Source: JAEZVV01 sp036652035 (GTDB lineage: Bacteria > Pseudomonadota > Gammaproteobacteria > Burkholderiales > Burkholderiaceae_F). From it: a stretch of 39,880 bases of DNA. The stretch lies in assembly GCA_036652035.1 (NCBI GenBank), contig JAVVWR010000024.1, forward strand, positions 1-39,880, in the 5' to 3' direction. This document shows positions 16,293 through 24,489 of the stretch, piece by piece. How positions within the stretch are numbered: position 1 is the first letter of the stretch; every line of letters begins with the position of its first letter. Below the pieces are notes generated by a model, which saw nothing but the letters and a program-made list of their open reading frames with translations, had not been told where the DNA came from and searched no databases. The position numbers were made by a program, and so were the translations under genes.

Positions 16293-17510
16293 ATGCCAAG
16301 CGGTTCGATGAGGGTCTTGGTCGGTGCGCTCGGGTTTGGGTTCGGGTTCGGGCTCGGTCTGGCCGCCGGTGAGTCGCTGGCCGCGCCGATCGCCGTGCTC
16401 GACAAGGTGGTGGTGCTGAGCCGCCACGGGGTGCGCGCGCCGACCCAGAGCGACACCAGGCTGGCGTCGTGGGCGGCGCATCCCTGGCCGTCATGGCCGG
16501 TCGCGCGCGGCGAACTCACGCCGCGCGGCGCGGAACTGATCCGCTGGACCTGGGCCGCGCAACGAGATGGACTGTCAGCGATTCTGGGCGCGGGCTGCCC
16601 GGCACCGGCGGCGGTGAGGGTTCATGCCGACACCGATCAGCGCACCCGTGCCACCGCCAGCGCTTTGCTCGCCGCCCTGGCGCCGGGATGCGGCCTGCGC
16701 TACTCGGTTGCCGCGACGCGGCACGATCCCTTGTTCCACCCGCTCAAGGCCGGGGTCTGCCGCTTCGATCCGGCGGCGGCGCGGGCGGCGGTCGAGGCCG
16801 CTGGTGGTGGGTTGACGGCGCTGGCGCAGCGTCTTCGGCCTTCGCTGGCGGTCATCGATGCGGTGAGCGGAATGCCGATTTCAAGCTGGCCGACCGCGGT
16901 CAAGGCAAGCCGGGTTGAGGTCGAGATCGCCGGCGCGCTGGGGGTGGGCTCGTCGATGGCCGAGATCTTCGCGCTCGAGTGGGGCCAGTGGCCGCGGCAC
17001 GCGCCCGCCTGGGGCGCGCTCGATGGCGCCTCGCTGGCGGCCTTGATGCCGTTGCATGTCGCGGTCTTCGCCCAGGTCAATCGCACGCCTTATGTGGCCG
17101 AGCGGCGTGGCTCGGCGTTGCTGGCGGCGATCGCCACGGCGCTCGCCGCCGATGACGGCCAGCGCCTTGTTGCTTTCGTCGGGCACGACACCAACATCGC
17201 CAACGTGGCGGCCTTGCTCGATCTGCAATGGACGTTGCCAGGGCGGGCCCCCAACGAGATCCCGCCCGGATCGGCACTGGTCTTTGAGCGCTGGCGAGAG
17301 GAGTCGCGGACCGTGGTGAGGGTTCGATTCCTCGCCCCATCGCCGCTGCAGATGCACGCGGATCCGCCTGTGGGCGCGCCGCCCAGCGCGGCGCTGCGCC
17401 TGGCTTGTGGCACGCGCTGCGATTCCAACGAATTCGCGGCGCAGGCGCGCCGATCGATCCGCGCCGAGTGCGTGCCGCGGCAGCGCCCTACTTCACCCGG
17501 CGCGCCGTGA
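16293..17510 (+). CDS. Histidine acid phosphatase (AppA/Agp family), periplasmic
   Basis: A 405-residue branch-2 histidine phosphatase. A Gly-rich hydrophobic signal peptide (about residues 7-32) targets it to the periplasm. The phosphate-accepting motif is RHGVRAP (44-50, nucleophile His45) and the proton donor is in GHDTNIA (His298-Asp299). The family includes phytase, glucose-1-phosphatase and pH 2.5 acid phosphatase, so it probably releases phosphate from organic esters; the exact substrate is open. The ATG at 16293 is chosen because GGGAG lies 7 nt upstream; ATG 16308 is an alternative. Its last 23 nt overlap the end of the convergent KTSC gene. No phosphate-starvation (Pho) box was recognised upstream. 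Confidence 0.85.
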   Translation: MPSGSMRVLVGALGFGFGFGLGLAAGESLAAPIAVLDKVVVLSRHGVRAPTQSDTRLASWAAHPWPSWPVARGELTPRGAELIRWTWAAQRDGLSAILGAGCPAPAAVRVHADTDQRTRATASALLAALAPGCGLRYSVAATRHDPLFHPLKAGVCRFDPAAARAAVEAAGGGLTALAQRLRPSLAVIDAVSGMPISSWPTAVKASRVEVEIAGALGVGSSMAEIFALEWGQWPRHAPAWGALDGASLAALMPLHVAVFAQVNRTPYVAERRGSALLAAIATALAADDGQRLVAFVGHDTNIANVAALLDLQWTLPGRAPNEIPPGSALVFERWREESRTVVRVRFLAPSPLQMHADPPVGAPPSAALRLACGTRCDSNEFAAQARRSIRAECVPRQRPTSPGAP

Positions 17511-17706
17511 ACTCGTCCTCGATGTTGTCCTTGTAGTAGCTCATCGGCGCGCTCGCGGCCAGAAAGCGGCGCGCGATCTCCTCGCCCACGGCGCTGTGCT
17601 GGATCACGCTGGCGTTGTCGAATTCGATCTCGAGCACGCGCGCGCTGCGGTCGTAGCCCGCGGCGCGGATCCCGCCGCGGTTGATGGGTTTACGTTCGAT
17701 CGGCAT
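17488..17706 (-). CDS. KTSC-domain small protein
   Basis: A 72-residue protein with the pattern of the KTSC domain: a strand-rich core with AAGYDRSARVLEIEFDN followed by a later YYKDNIEDEF-like C-terminus. KTSC domains occur alone or fused to lysyl-tRNA synthetase-like and other proteins, and their role is not established; RNA binding has been suggested. The ATG at 17706 is supported by an excellent AAGGAGAG ribosome-binding site 4-5 nt away. Its 3' end overlaps the acid phosphatase gene by 23 nt in convergent orientation. Confidence 0.78.
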   Translation of the reverse strand: MPIERKPINRGGIRAAGYDRSARVLEIEFDNASVIQHSAVGEEIARRFLAASAPMSYYKDNIEDEFTARRVK

Positions 17707-17741
17707 CAGCTCTCCTTGGAGTGGCAGCCTTCGTTTTTACT

Positions 17742-18608
17742 CTAGCGGGCCAGCGCGAGCAGGCTGACGCCGCCGACCATCAGTGCGGTGCCGGCAATCC
17801 GCGCCGGGCTCAAGGCTTCCCGCAGCACGCGCGCGCCGATCAGCAGCGCGATCAGCATCGAGACTTCACGCGCTGGAGCGACGTAAGCCAGCGGCGCGAG
17901 CTGCATCGCGTGCAGCACCAGCACATAGGCCAGCGGCGAGAGCGCGCCAACCACCAGGATGGCGCTGCGGTGCTCGTGCCACTGCGCGCGCCACAAGTGG
18001 CGGGCCGCGAACGCCTGGGGGGCGATCAGCAGGCAGCGGATCGCCAGACTCGGCAGGTAGTAGAGCAGGGGCGCGATCGCAAGCGTCTTGACGGCCCAGG
18101 CGTCGAGCACGGTATAGCCCGCGATGCACAGGCCGGTGGCCGCGCCCCAGGCCACGCCCAGCGCGATGCGCGCCGTTCCCGTTTGCCGGCGGGCGGGCGC
18201 GGCGATCAGGGCGATGCCGCCGACGATCGCGGCGATCGCGGTCCAGCCCGTGGCGCTGGGCCGGTCACCCAGAAGGACCACGGCGGCCAGCACGGCAAAG
18301 AGCGGGCCGGTACCGCGCGCCATCGGGTAGACGATCGAGAAATCGGCAACCCGATAGCCCTTTTGCAACACCAGCGAATACACCACGTGGATCACGGCGC
18401 TGGCGGTGATGGCGAGCCAGGCGAGCGGCCCGAGCGAGCCCAGGTCGCCGAGGTCGACCATGAGCGCGATCGGCGTGGCCAACGCCAGGCTGACCCAGCC
18501 GTAGAACCAGACAAAGAGCAGCCCGCCGGAGGCTTTCTTGGCGTAGTAATTCCAGGTCGCGTGCAGCGCCGCGCCGGTGAGCACGAGCGCCAGAGCGGTG
18601 GCGTTCAA
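17742..18608 (-). CDS. EamA/DMT-family membrane permease
   Basis: A 288-residue inner-membrane protein with ten hydrophobic helices arranged as two five-helix EamA repeats. Recognisable features are the N-terminal LTGAALHATWNYYAKKASGG and the end-of-repeat motif YPMARGTGPLFAVLAAVVLLGDRP (mid-protein) with its second-repeat equivalent AREVSMLIALLIGARVLRE. Such proteins usually export amino acids or other metabolites. The TTG at 18608 begins where family similarity begins and lies 4 nt after the LysE stop; an ATG at 18668 would give a 20-residue longer protein overlapping lysE by 56 nt. Probably co-transcribed with the LysE gene. Confidence 0.82.
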   Translation of the reverse strand: MNATALALVLTGAALHATWNYYAKKASGGLLFVWFYGWVSLALATPIALMVDLGDLGSLGPLAWLAITASAVIHVVYSLVLQKGYRVADFSIVYPMARGTGPLFAVLAAVVLLGDRPSATGWTAIAAIVGGIALIAAPARRQTGTARIALGVAWGAATGLCIAGYTVLDAWAVKTLAIAPLLYYLPSLAIRCLLIAPQAFAARHLWRAQWHEHRSAILVVGALSPLAYVLVLHAMQLAPLAYVAPAREVSMLIALLIGARVLREALSPARIAGTALMVGGVSLLALAR

Positions 18609-18612
18609 GGCG

Positions 18613-19233
18613 CTAGCGCGAAGCCGTGGCGAGCAGGCCGCCAAAGGCGATGAAAGTCGTGCCGCCAACCCGGTTGACCGCGCGTCCGGCCTGCGGCGAT
18701 GTCAGCCAGCGGCGCGCGTGTTGCGCGACCAGGGCGTAGCCGCAGTGGATCACGATCACCAGCGCGCCGAAGGTGCCCACCAGCAGGGCGAATTGCAGGC
18801 CGTGGTTGGCGCCGGGCTCGATGAACTGCGGAAACACCGAGAGAAAGAAGAAGATCGACTGCGGGTTCGAGAGCGCCAGCGACAGGCCCGTCAGAAAGCG
18901 GCGGCCGTGGTCGGCGCGCGAATGCTGGGCGGCCAGGGCGAGGTCGAACACAAAGGGCTTGGCGCGCCACAGCTTGATGCCCATGAACACCAGGTAGGCG
19001 GCGCCGAGGTATTTGATGAGGGCGAAGGCGCTGGCCGAGTGAGCGAGAAGAACCCCCAGGCCGGTGGCCGAGATCAGTGCCACCAAGGCGTTGCCGCTGG
19101 CGATGCCGACGATGCCACCGATCGAACCCTTGAGCCCGAAGCGCAGTGAGTTGGTGAGCGTCATCAGAACGCCCGGGCCAGGGCTCAACACGGTGAGCGC
19201 GGCGACCAGCAGAAACAGGGGGTAGAGCTTCAT
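18613..19233 (-). CDS. LysE/RhtB-family amino-acid exporter
   Basis: A 206-residue inner-membrane protein with about six hydrophobic helices. The family signature SPGPGVLMTLTNSLRFGLKGS starts near residue 17, and SNPQSIFFFLSVFPQF lies in the middle. LysE/RhtB/ArgO proteins export amino acids such as lysine, homoserine or threonine; the substrate cannot be predicted here. The open frame extends upstream to 19392, but the conserved hydrophobic N-terminus starts at the ATG at 19233. With the EamA gene 4 nt downstream, this forms a two-exporter operon. Confidence 0.88.
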   Translation of the reverse strand: MKLYPLFLLVAALTVLSPGPGVLMTLTNSLRFGLKGSIGGIVGIASGNALVALISATGLGVLLAHSASAFALIKYLGAAYLVFMGIKLWRAKPFVFDLALAAQHSRADHGRRFLTGLSLALSNPQSIFFFLSVFPQFIEPGANHGLQFALLVGTFGALVIVIHCGYALVAQHARRWLTSPQAGRAVNRVGGTTFIAFGGLLATASR

Positions 19234-19435
19234 GTGACTTGAGGCAGCGGGCTGAGCTAAGCGTGAATGTAGCGCGCGCAGAGAGGGGTTTGCCCGCGAG
19301 CCGGCCGTTCCGTAACGCCGTATACGTTCTTTTTTTGATCTGAATCCGAGAATTCCTGCAACGGTTCTGGGCGGTCGCACGGCTGCAGGCAAGAGCCGTG
19401 TTCACCACCGAAAAAAGATCGAACAGGGGAATCGA

Positions 19436-19549
19436 ATGAAACCAAGCATCACGGTGATCGCCGCGGCTTTGCTGTCGTTGTTCTCGACCGGCGCGCTGGC
19501 GCAGAAAGCGATGAACACCGACATCGTCGTGATCGGGGCGGGGGGGGCG
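19436..19549 (+). pseudogene. Truncated 5' end of a secreted FAD-binding flavoprotein gene
   Basis: The ATG at 19436 has an AGGGG ribosome-binding site and encodes a clear signal peptide (MKPSITVIAAALLSLFSTGALAQ, given here only to residue 20: MKPSITVIAAALLSLFSTGA) followed by MNTDIVVIGAGGA. That is the start of an FAD Rossmann motif as in periplasmic flavocytochrome c/fumarate reductase-type flavoproteins. The expected continuation of the dinucleotide fold is missing: after the run of eight G at 19540-19547 the frame becomes Arg/Pro/Gly-rich with no family character. About 38 codons of a protein normally about 500 residues long remain. I infer a deletion remnant, or an assembly join. Confidence 0.6.
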
Positions 19550-19562
19550 GAGGCCGCGGTGC

Positions 19563-19655
19563 GCGCGCCGGGTGCCCGTGCGCGCGGTAGATCGCCTGGA
19601 TCTTGGCGTGCTCTTCGGGGTGCACCCAGGGATAGCTGTGGAAGATCTGGCGCAT
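19563..19655 (-). pseudogene. Protein-like fragment of unknown origin facing the flavoprotein remnant
   Basis: On the minus strand, about 31 codons read MRQIFHSYPWVHPEEHAKIQ and continue AIYRAHGHPAR, which has the composition of real coding sequence (few Ala/Arg/Pro runs, balanced codons). It stops making sense at the same G-rich point where the flavoprotein remnant ends. I do not recognise the family. It looks like the remains of a second gene fused tail-to-head by a rearrangement. Confidence 0.35.
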
Positions 19656-19760
19656 GGCGCGGCCCGGACGCGGGGAACAGACTCTCTGTAGGCCAGCTTC
19701 GCGGCGGTCTGAGCATCCGATCAATCCCGCGGTCGGCGCCATCGCCGCGGGGTGTTGGAT

Positions 19761-19794
19761 GGCGCTCAGCCCGCGCGCCTGGCGGGCGGGCGCC
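19761..19794 (-). terminator. Hairpin directly after the last gene of the transporter-deacylase operon
   Basis: Nested inverted repeats GGCGC/GCGCC (19761-19765 with 19790-19794) and CCCGC/GCGGG (19770-19774 with 19782-19786) abut the stop codon at 19795. There is no U-tract, so it may be a Rho-dependent or 3'-stabilising structure. Confidence 0.35.
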
Positions 19795-20748
19795 TCAGCT
19801 CTCGTAGCGACCCAGCCGCGCCACGGTCGTGCCGGGTTTGATGTGCGTGGTCGAGGGCATCACCAGCACGGTGTCGTCGTAGGGCGAGAGCCAGATGTGG
19901 TTGCCGTCCTGGGCGATCGGCGTGCCGGCCTTGGGAACCACGCTCAGGCCTTCGATCGGGACCAGGAAGCGGAATTCGGCGCTCTTGGCTACGACCGGCT
20001 CGGTGACTCGCACCAGGCGCTGGCGGGCCGGCGGATCGATGCGCAGGTGCTCGCCGGTCCATTCGGCATCGACTATGCCGGTGACGGCGAGAAAACGCAC
20101 CAGGGTGTCGATCGCCACATCGGCCGCACTTGCCTCCCAGTGCTGGCCGCATTCGATCAGCAAGGCGCTCTTGTGGCTGGCGGGGTCGCCAAAGCCGCCA
20201 CGGTCGCGCATGCGCCGGCCGGCGGGGTGGCCGGTGTCGATCAGCAGATCGCCGGGAACCGCCAGCTCGCGGGCGAAGTCCGCGCCCTTGTCGTGGGTGC
20301 CGCAGACCATGATCGGACGGCAGGCCTGGTGCATCGAATGGATATCGAGCAGGTAGTCGGCGGCGTCGACAAAGGGTTGGAGCTCGCGGGCTCGCGCCAG
20401 CTCGACCGAATCACGCGGGCCGAACAAGGTCTCGTCGTCCCACACGCGGTTGAAGTCCTCGTCAACGTAACGCGAGGCGTTGGGATCGGCGGGGTCGAAG
20501 CGCTCGTAGGCGGCGATGTTGGCGAAGGCGACGATCAGCTGGCCGCGCGCGGGCTTGATGCCTTCGCGCAGCAGCCAGTCGAGCGCGATCGCGCCGCAGA
20601 TCTCGTTGCCGTGGGTGAGCGCCTGCACCAGCACGGTCGGCCCCGGGCGGCCCGAGTCCAGCTGGTGGACGTAATCGACGCCGGTTCTGCTGGCGCGCCA
20701 GCAGCGGATGTCGGGCGGGCTCAGTTCGATCGGATAGGTCTCAGACAC
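19795..20748 (-). CDS. Succinylglutamate desuccinylase/aspartoacylase-family zinc deacylase
   Basis: A 317-residue cytoplasmic M14-type metallohydrolase. Zinc ligands are His46 and Glu49 in THGNE and His137 in DIHSM; the conserved DFNR is at 98-101 and the catalytic Glu199 is in LIECGQHW. A C-terminal beta domain follows from about residue 225. Family members remove succinyl, acetyl or other acyl groups from the amino nitrogen of Glu, Asp or ectoine-type amino acids. There is no arginine succinyltransferase (ast) operon around it. Its place as the last gene after a peptide-type ABC transporter and an N-formylglutamate amidohydrolase suggests it deacylates an imported N-acyl amino acid. Its start overlaps the previous gene by 8 nt. 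Confidence 0.85.
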   Translation of the reverse strand: MSETYPIELSPPDIRCWRASRTGVDYVHQLDSGRPGPTVLVQALTHGNEICGAIALDWLLREGIKPARGQLIVAFANIAAYERFDPADPNASRYVDEDFNRVWDDETLFGPRDSVELARARELQPFVDAADYLLDIHSMHQACRPIMVCGTHDKGADFARELAVPGDLLIDTGHPAGRRMRDRGGFGDPASHKSALLIECGQHWEASAADVAIDTLVRFLAVTGIVDAEWTGEHLRIDPPARQRLVRVTEPVVAKSAEFRFLVPIEGLSVVPKAGTPIAQDGNHIWLSPYDDTVLVMPSTTHIKPGTTVARLGRYES

Positions 20749-21601
20749 GGGTCACCTCGGCGTTGGCGTAGTCAAGCACGGCTTCGATCATGCGGGTCAG
20801 GTCGGCCTGGAGCGAATCGAAGCCGGCGGTTTTCTCGAGCGTGGCCTCGTCCATGTAGAGCCGCTTGTTGATCTCGACCTGAAGGCTGTGGCGGCCGGCC
20901 GCGGGGTCGGAATACGCGCGCACCAGTTCGACCCCTTTGTACGGATCGTTGATCGCCACGCGATACCCCATGTCGGCGAGGGTGGCGCGGACGAATTCGG
21001 TAAAGGCCGGATCGCAGCTGGTGCCGTCGCGGTCGCCCAGAACAAAGTCGGCGCGCGCGCGGCCGGCGCCGCCTTCGCCCATCGTGCCGGCCACCGCGCG
21101 CATCGAATGGCAGTTCAAGTGGAAGCAGACGCCGTGGCGGGTGTGGGCGTTGTCGATCAGGCACTGCAGCTTGTCGTGATACGGCGTGTGGCAGCGCGCG
21201 ATGCGGCCGACGACTTCGTCGATCGAAAGCTGGCGCGAGTAGATCGGCCGGCCGTCTTCGAGCGTGCGCCAGATCAGTGCCTTGCCGATCTCGGCCTTGC
21301 CGCTGGGCACGTGGGCGTGCGGCCAATCACCCTCGATCATGTCGAGGTCAACGTCGCCCGCGTGGCGGTTGGGGTCGAGGTAGGTGCGGGGGAACAAAGC
21401 GGCGAGCAGCGGTACACCCAGCGCGGTGGCGGGCAGGTAGAGCTCGTCGATATAGCAGTCCTCGCCTTCGCGCAGATCGAACTCGCTGACGGCGGTGTCG
21501 AAATCGGCCGGGAAGGTGTTGCCCGAGTGCGGCGAATCGAGCACGACGGGGCCGCGAGCGGCGCCTTGGAGAATGAAGGTGTTCATGGTTTCACGCGACA
21601 T
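20741..21601 (-). CDS. N-formylglutamate amidohydrolase-family protein
   Basis: A 286-residue cytoplasmic metallo-amidohydrolase. The family pattern is present in order: DSPHSG (22-27), DPNRHAGDVDLD near residue 76, NCHSM in the middle and QVEINKRLYMDE toward the C-terminus. Characterised members hydrolyse N-formyl-L-glutamate to glutamate and formate, the last step of one histidine degradation route (HutG type). No hut genes are nearby, so a broader N-acyl amino acid substrate is possible. ATG 21601 overlaps dppF-like by 11 nt; a second ATG at 21586, five codons in, is also possible. It is translationally coupled to genes on both sides. Confidence 0.85.
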   Translation of the reverse strand: MSRETMNTFILQGAARGPVVLDSPHSGNTFPADFDTAVSEFDLREGEDCYIDELYLPATALGVPLLAALFPRTYLDPNRHAGDVDLDMIEGDWPHAHVPSGKAEIGKALIWRTLEDGRPIYSRQLSIDEVVGRIARCHTPYHDKLQCLIDNAHTRHGVCFHLNCHSMRAVAGTMGEGGAGRARADFVLGDRDGTSCDPAFTEFVRATLADMGYRVAINDPYKGVELVRAYSDPAAGRHSLQVEINKRLYMDEATLEKTAGFDSLQADLTRMIEAVLDYANAEVTRV

Positions 21602-22589
21602 CGTTCAAATGACAGGCGGACAAGCGAGCGGGAGCGATCTCCCGCAGCGCCGGGGCTTCGGTTTTGCAACGCGCTGTCGCCTGCGGGCAGCGCGGGTGAA
21701 AGTGGCAACCCGCCGGCGGCTTGAGCGGCGAGGGAATTTCTCCCTGGATCGGAATGTAGGCGCGCTTGCCGCGCGACAAGCTCGGCACCTCACCCAGCAG
21801 AGCCTGGGTGTACGGATGGTTGGGGCTGGCATAAAGCTCGGCGGTGGGCGCGACTTCCACCACGCGGCCCAGGTACATCACCACCACCCGGTCGGCGAGG
21901 TGGCGCACCACGCCCAGGTCATGGCTGATGAAGAGATAGGTCAGGCCCAGGCTTTCGCGCAGGTCCATGAAGAGGTTGAGCACCTGCGCCTGGATCGAGA
22001 CATCGAGCGCGGCGACCGCCTCGTCGCACACCAGGAACTCGGGCTTGACCGCGAGCGCGCGGGCGATGCCGATGCGCGCCCGCTGCCCGCCGGAGAACTG
22101 GTGCGGGTAGCGGCGGCGGTAGCCGGCGTCCAAGCCCACCTTCTGCAGCAGTTCGGCCACGTACTCGTCCTGCTGCGAGCGCGTCACCAGCCCGTGGACC
22201 ACGGGCGCTTCGCCCACGGCATCGACGATCCTCAGCCGCGGATTGAGCGAGGCGTAAGCGTCCTGGAACACCATCTGCACCGGGCGGCGAATGCCGTTGG
22301 CGGCTGAGAGCGGGGCACCGCGGTAGCGCACCTGGCCGTCGCTGGCGGAGTACAGCCCGCAGCCGACCCGGCCAAGGGTCGATTTGCCGCAGCCCGATTC
22401 GCCCACCAGGCCGACCACTTCGCCCTGGCCCACCGAGAAGCTCACGCGGTCGACCGCATGCACGGTCTGCTCGTCGAATTTGGCGCCCAGGCGGTTGGCG
22501 AGTTTGCCGAATAGATCGAGACGGCGCGTGAAGCGCTTGCTGACGGTGTTGAATTCGAGCAGAGGAGTCCGCTGTGGCGTGGCGCTCAT
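21591..22589 (-). CDS. Dipeptide/oligopeptide-type ABC transporter ATP-binding protein (DppF/OppF-like)
   Basis: A 332-residue cytoplasmic ATPase. Walker A is GESGCGKST (about residues 64-72), the signature is FSGGQRARIGIARAL, Walker B is EFLVCDEAVAALD, and SHDLGVVRHLADRV supplies the switch His. The C-terminal oligopeptide/dipeptide extension has Cys-rich CHFHPRCPQATARC as in OppF/DppF, where it can hold an Fe-S cluster. It pairs with the DppD-like ATPase just upstream, with which it overlaps by 4 nt (ATGA). Confidence 0.92.
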   Translation of the reverse strand: MSATPQRTPLLEFNTVSKRFTRRLDLFGKLANRLGAKFDEQTVHAVDRVSFSVGQGEVVGLVGESGCGKSTLGRVGCGLYSASDGQVRYRGAPLSAANGIRRPVQMVFQDAYASLNPRLRIVDAVGEAPVVHGLVTRSQQDEYVAELLQKVGLDAGYRRRYPHQFSGGQRARIGIARALAVKPEFLVCDEAVAALDVSIQAQVLNLFMDLRESLGLTYLFISHDLGVVRHLADRVVVMYLGRVVEVAPTAELYASPNHPYTQALLGEVPSLSRGKRAYIPIQGEIPSPLKPPAGCHFHPRCPQATARCKTEAPALREIAPARLSACHLNDVA

Positions 22590-23569
22590 GCGGCCTCCGC
22601 CGTGGTGGGGGCGATCGACAAGGGGTGGTGGCAGCGAGCGGTGCGAGCGGGGCGTGCGTGCTGCGGCGGCTCGCTCGAGCAGGCGTCGTCGGCGCGTGGG
22701 CAGCGCACGCGGAAGGCGCAGCCCGCAGGCAATTGCCCCAGCGACGGCGTCATGCCCGGGATCTGCGACAAGCGCGCGCCGACCGGGTTGTTGGCCGGGA
22801 CCGAGTCGAGCAGGCCGCGGGTGTAAGGGTGGATCGGCGCCGCGAGCACCTCGTCGACCGGGCCCTCTTCGACCACGCGGCCGGCGTACATCACGGCGAT
22901 GCGGTCGGCCAGGCCCGCCACTACCGCCAGGTCGTGGGTGATCCAGATCAGCGCCGCGCCGGTCTCTCGCACCAGCTTTTGCATCTCGGCCAGGATCTGG
23001 CCTTGCACCGTCACGTCGAGCGCGGTGGTCGGCTCGTCGGCAATGATCAGGTCGGGTTGGTGCAGCAGAGCGATGGCGATCGCCACCCGCTGGCGCATGC
23101 CGCCGGAGAACTGGTGCGGGTATTGCGGCAGGCGGCTGGCGGGATCGGCGATGCCGACGCGAGCCAGGGCCTCCAGGCTGCGGCGGCGCGCTTCGCGGCG
23201 CGGCACGGCGTCGTGCGCGAGCACGGTCTCGACCATCTGCGTTTCGATCGAGAGCACCGGGTTGAGCGTCATCATCGGGTCCTGGAAGATCATCGCGATG
23301 CGCTTGCCGCGCAAGGCGCGCAGCTGGGCTTGGCTGCGACCGACCAGGTTGTCGCCGGCAAAGTTCACGGTGCCGCCAGCGACGCGGCCGGGGGCGTCGA
23401 TCAGGCCCATGATCGAAAAGCCGGTGACCGATTTGCCCGAGCCGGATTCGCCCACCAGGCCGAGCACCTGGCCGCGCTCGAGCGAAAAGCTGACGCCATC
23501 GACAGCGCGCAGCACGCCATCGCGAGTGGCGAACTCGGTGACGAGATTGGAGACTTCAAGCAGTGCCAT
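22586..23569 (-). CDS. Dipeptide/oligopeptide-type ABC transporter ATP-binding protein (DppD/OppD-like)
   Basis: A 327-residue ATPase partner of the importer. Walker A is GESGSGKS, the signature is FSGGMRQRVAIAIALL, Walker B is DLIIADEPTTALD, followed by ITHDLAVVAGLADRIAVMYAG. The C-terminal extension ends with the Cys motif CAFRVRCPRADDAC. The ATG at 23569 starts the conserved MALLEVSNLVTEF; the open frame continues upstream through dppC in a different reading frame and is not coding there. It begins 11 nt after the permease stop and overlaps the next ATPase gene by 4 nt. Confidence 0.92.
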   Translation of the reverse strand: MALLEVSNLVTEFATRDGVLRAVDGVSFSLERGQVLGLVGESGSGKSVTGFSIMGLIDAPGRVAGGTVNFAGDNLVGRSQAQLRALRGKRIAMIFQDPMMTLNPVLSIETQMVETVLAHDAVPRREARRRSLEALARVGIADPASRLPQYPHQFSGGMRQRVAIAIALLHQPDLIIADEPTTALDVTVQGQILAEMQKLVRETGAALIWITHDLAVVAGLADRIAVMYAGRVVEEGPVDEVLAAPIHPYTRGLLDSVPANNPVGARLSQIPGMTPSLGQLPAGCAFRVRCPRADDACSSEPPQHARPARTARCHHPLSIAPTTAEAA

Positions 23570-23580
23570 GGAGTGGTTTC

Positions 23581-24489
23581 TTATTTCGAGAGCCGCGGAT
23601 TCAACACGTCGCGCAGCTGGTCGCCGACGAGGTTGATCGAGAGGATCGTCAGCAGCAGTGCGATGCCGGGATAGACGCTGATCCAGTACTTGCCGCTCAT
23701 GAGGTACTCGTAGCCGTTGGCAATCAAGAGACCGAGCGAGGGTTCGGTGGTCGGCAGCCCCAGCCCGAGAAAGGAGAGCGTGGCTTCGAGCGCAATCGCG
23801 TGGGCGACCTGCACCGTGCCGACCACGATCAGCGGTGGCAGCGCGTTGGGCAGCAGGTGGCGCAGCACGATTCGCGCTTTGGATAGGCCCAGGCCGCGCG
23901 CCGCTTCGATGTAGTCCTTGCCGCGTTCGATCATCGCGGCCGAGCGCGCGGTGCGGGCGTAGTAGGCCCATTGCACGGTGACCAAGGCGATGATGATTTT
24001 GTCCACGCCCTTGCCCAGCACCGCGAGCAGGATCAGCGCCACCAGGATCGCGGGAAAGCCGAGCTGGATATCGACGATGCGCATCACGATCTGCTCGAAC
24101 TTGCCGCCGATGAAGGCGGCCATCACGCCGATCACCGCGCCCAGCGTCAGGGCGATCACGCCGCTCGCCAGTCCCACATAGAGCGAGACCCGCAGGCCGT
24201 AGGCGATCGCCGACAGCATGTCGCGGCCCTGGCCGTCGGTGCCGAGCCAGTAGGTCATGCCACTGGCGGATTGCTCGCCCGGGGTGAGGCGCGCGTCCAT
24301 CAGGTCGAGCCCGGCCAGGTCGTAGGGGTTTTGCGGCGCGATCCACGGCGCCATGAGCGCGACCAGGATGATCAATGCCAACGTCACGAGAGCGGCGAGC
24401 GCGATCCTGTTGCGCGCGAAGTCGGCGGCGAAACGCGCCAGGCGCGATTCCTCTTGAGGGGCCAGAGGGGCGGCATTCATGGCGTTCAC
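23581..24489 (-). CDS. Peptide-type ABC transporter permease (DppC/OppC-like)
   Basis: A 302-residue inner-membrane permease with about six helices. After a cytoplasmic N-terminus and the first helix (about 28-50) it has the DppC-type periplasmic loop HWLGTDxxGRD-like sequence YWLGTDGQGRDMLSAIAYG. The ATPase-docking EAA loop is EAARGLGLSKARIVLRHLLPNALPP, ending in the family pattern LGLGLPTTEPSLGLLI. It overlaps the other permease gene by 4 nt (ATGA), so the two are made in equal amounts. Confidence 0.92.
   Translation of the reverse strand: MNAMNAAPLAPQEESRLARFAADFARNRIALAALVTLALIILVALMAPWIAPQNPYDLAGLDLMDARLTPGEQSASGMTYWLGTDGQGRDMLSAIAYGLRVSLYVGLASGVIALTLGAVIGVMAAFIGGKFEQIVMRIVDIQLGFPAILVALILLAVLGKGVDKIIIALVTVQWAYYARTARSAAMIERGKDYIEAARGLGLSKARIVLRHLLPNALPPLIVVGTVQVAHAIALEATLSFLGLGLPTTEPSLGLLIANGYEYLMSGKYWISVYPGIALLLTILSINLVGDQLRDVLNPRLSK

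Noticed and set aside
19654..20871. Plus-strand 405-codon frame over the scar and the deacylase gene
   Set aside because: Antisense to the zinc deacylase with its conserved THGNE and DIHSM motifs; no domain recognised.
23570..24346. N-terminal 259-codon extension of the DppD-like ATPase
   Set aside because: The extension is the dppC gene read in another frame (Arg/Pro-rich); dppC itself is clear in its own frame.
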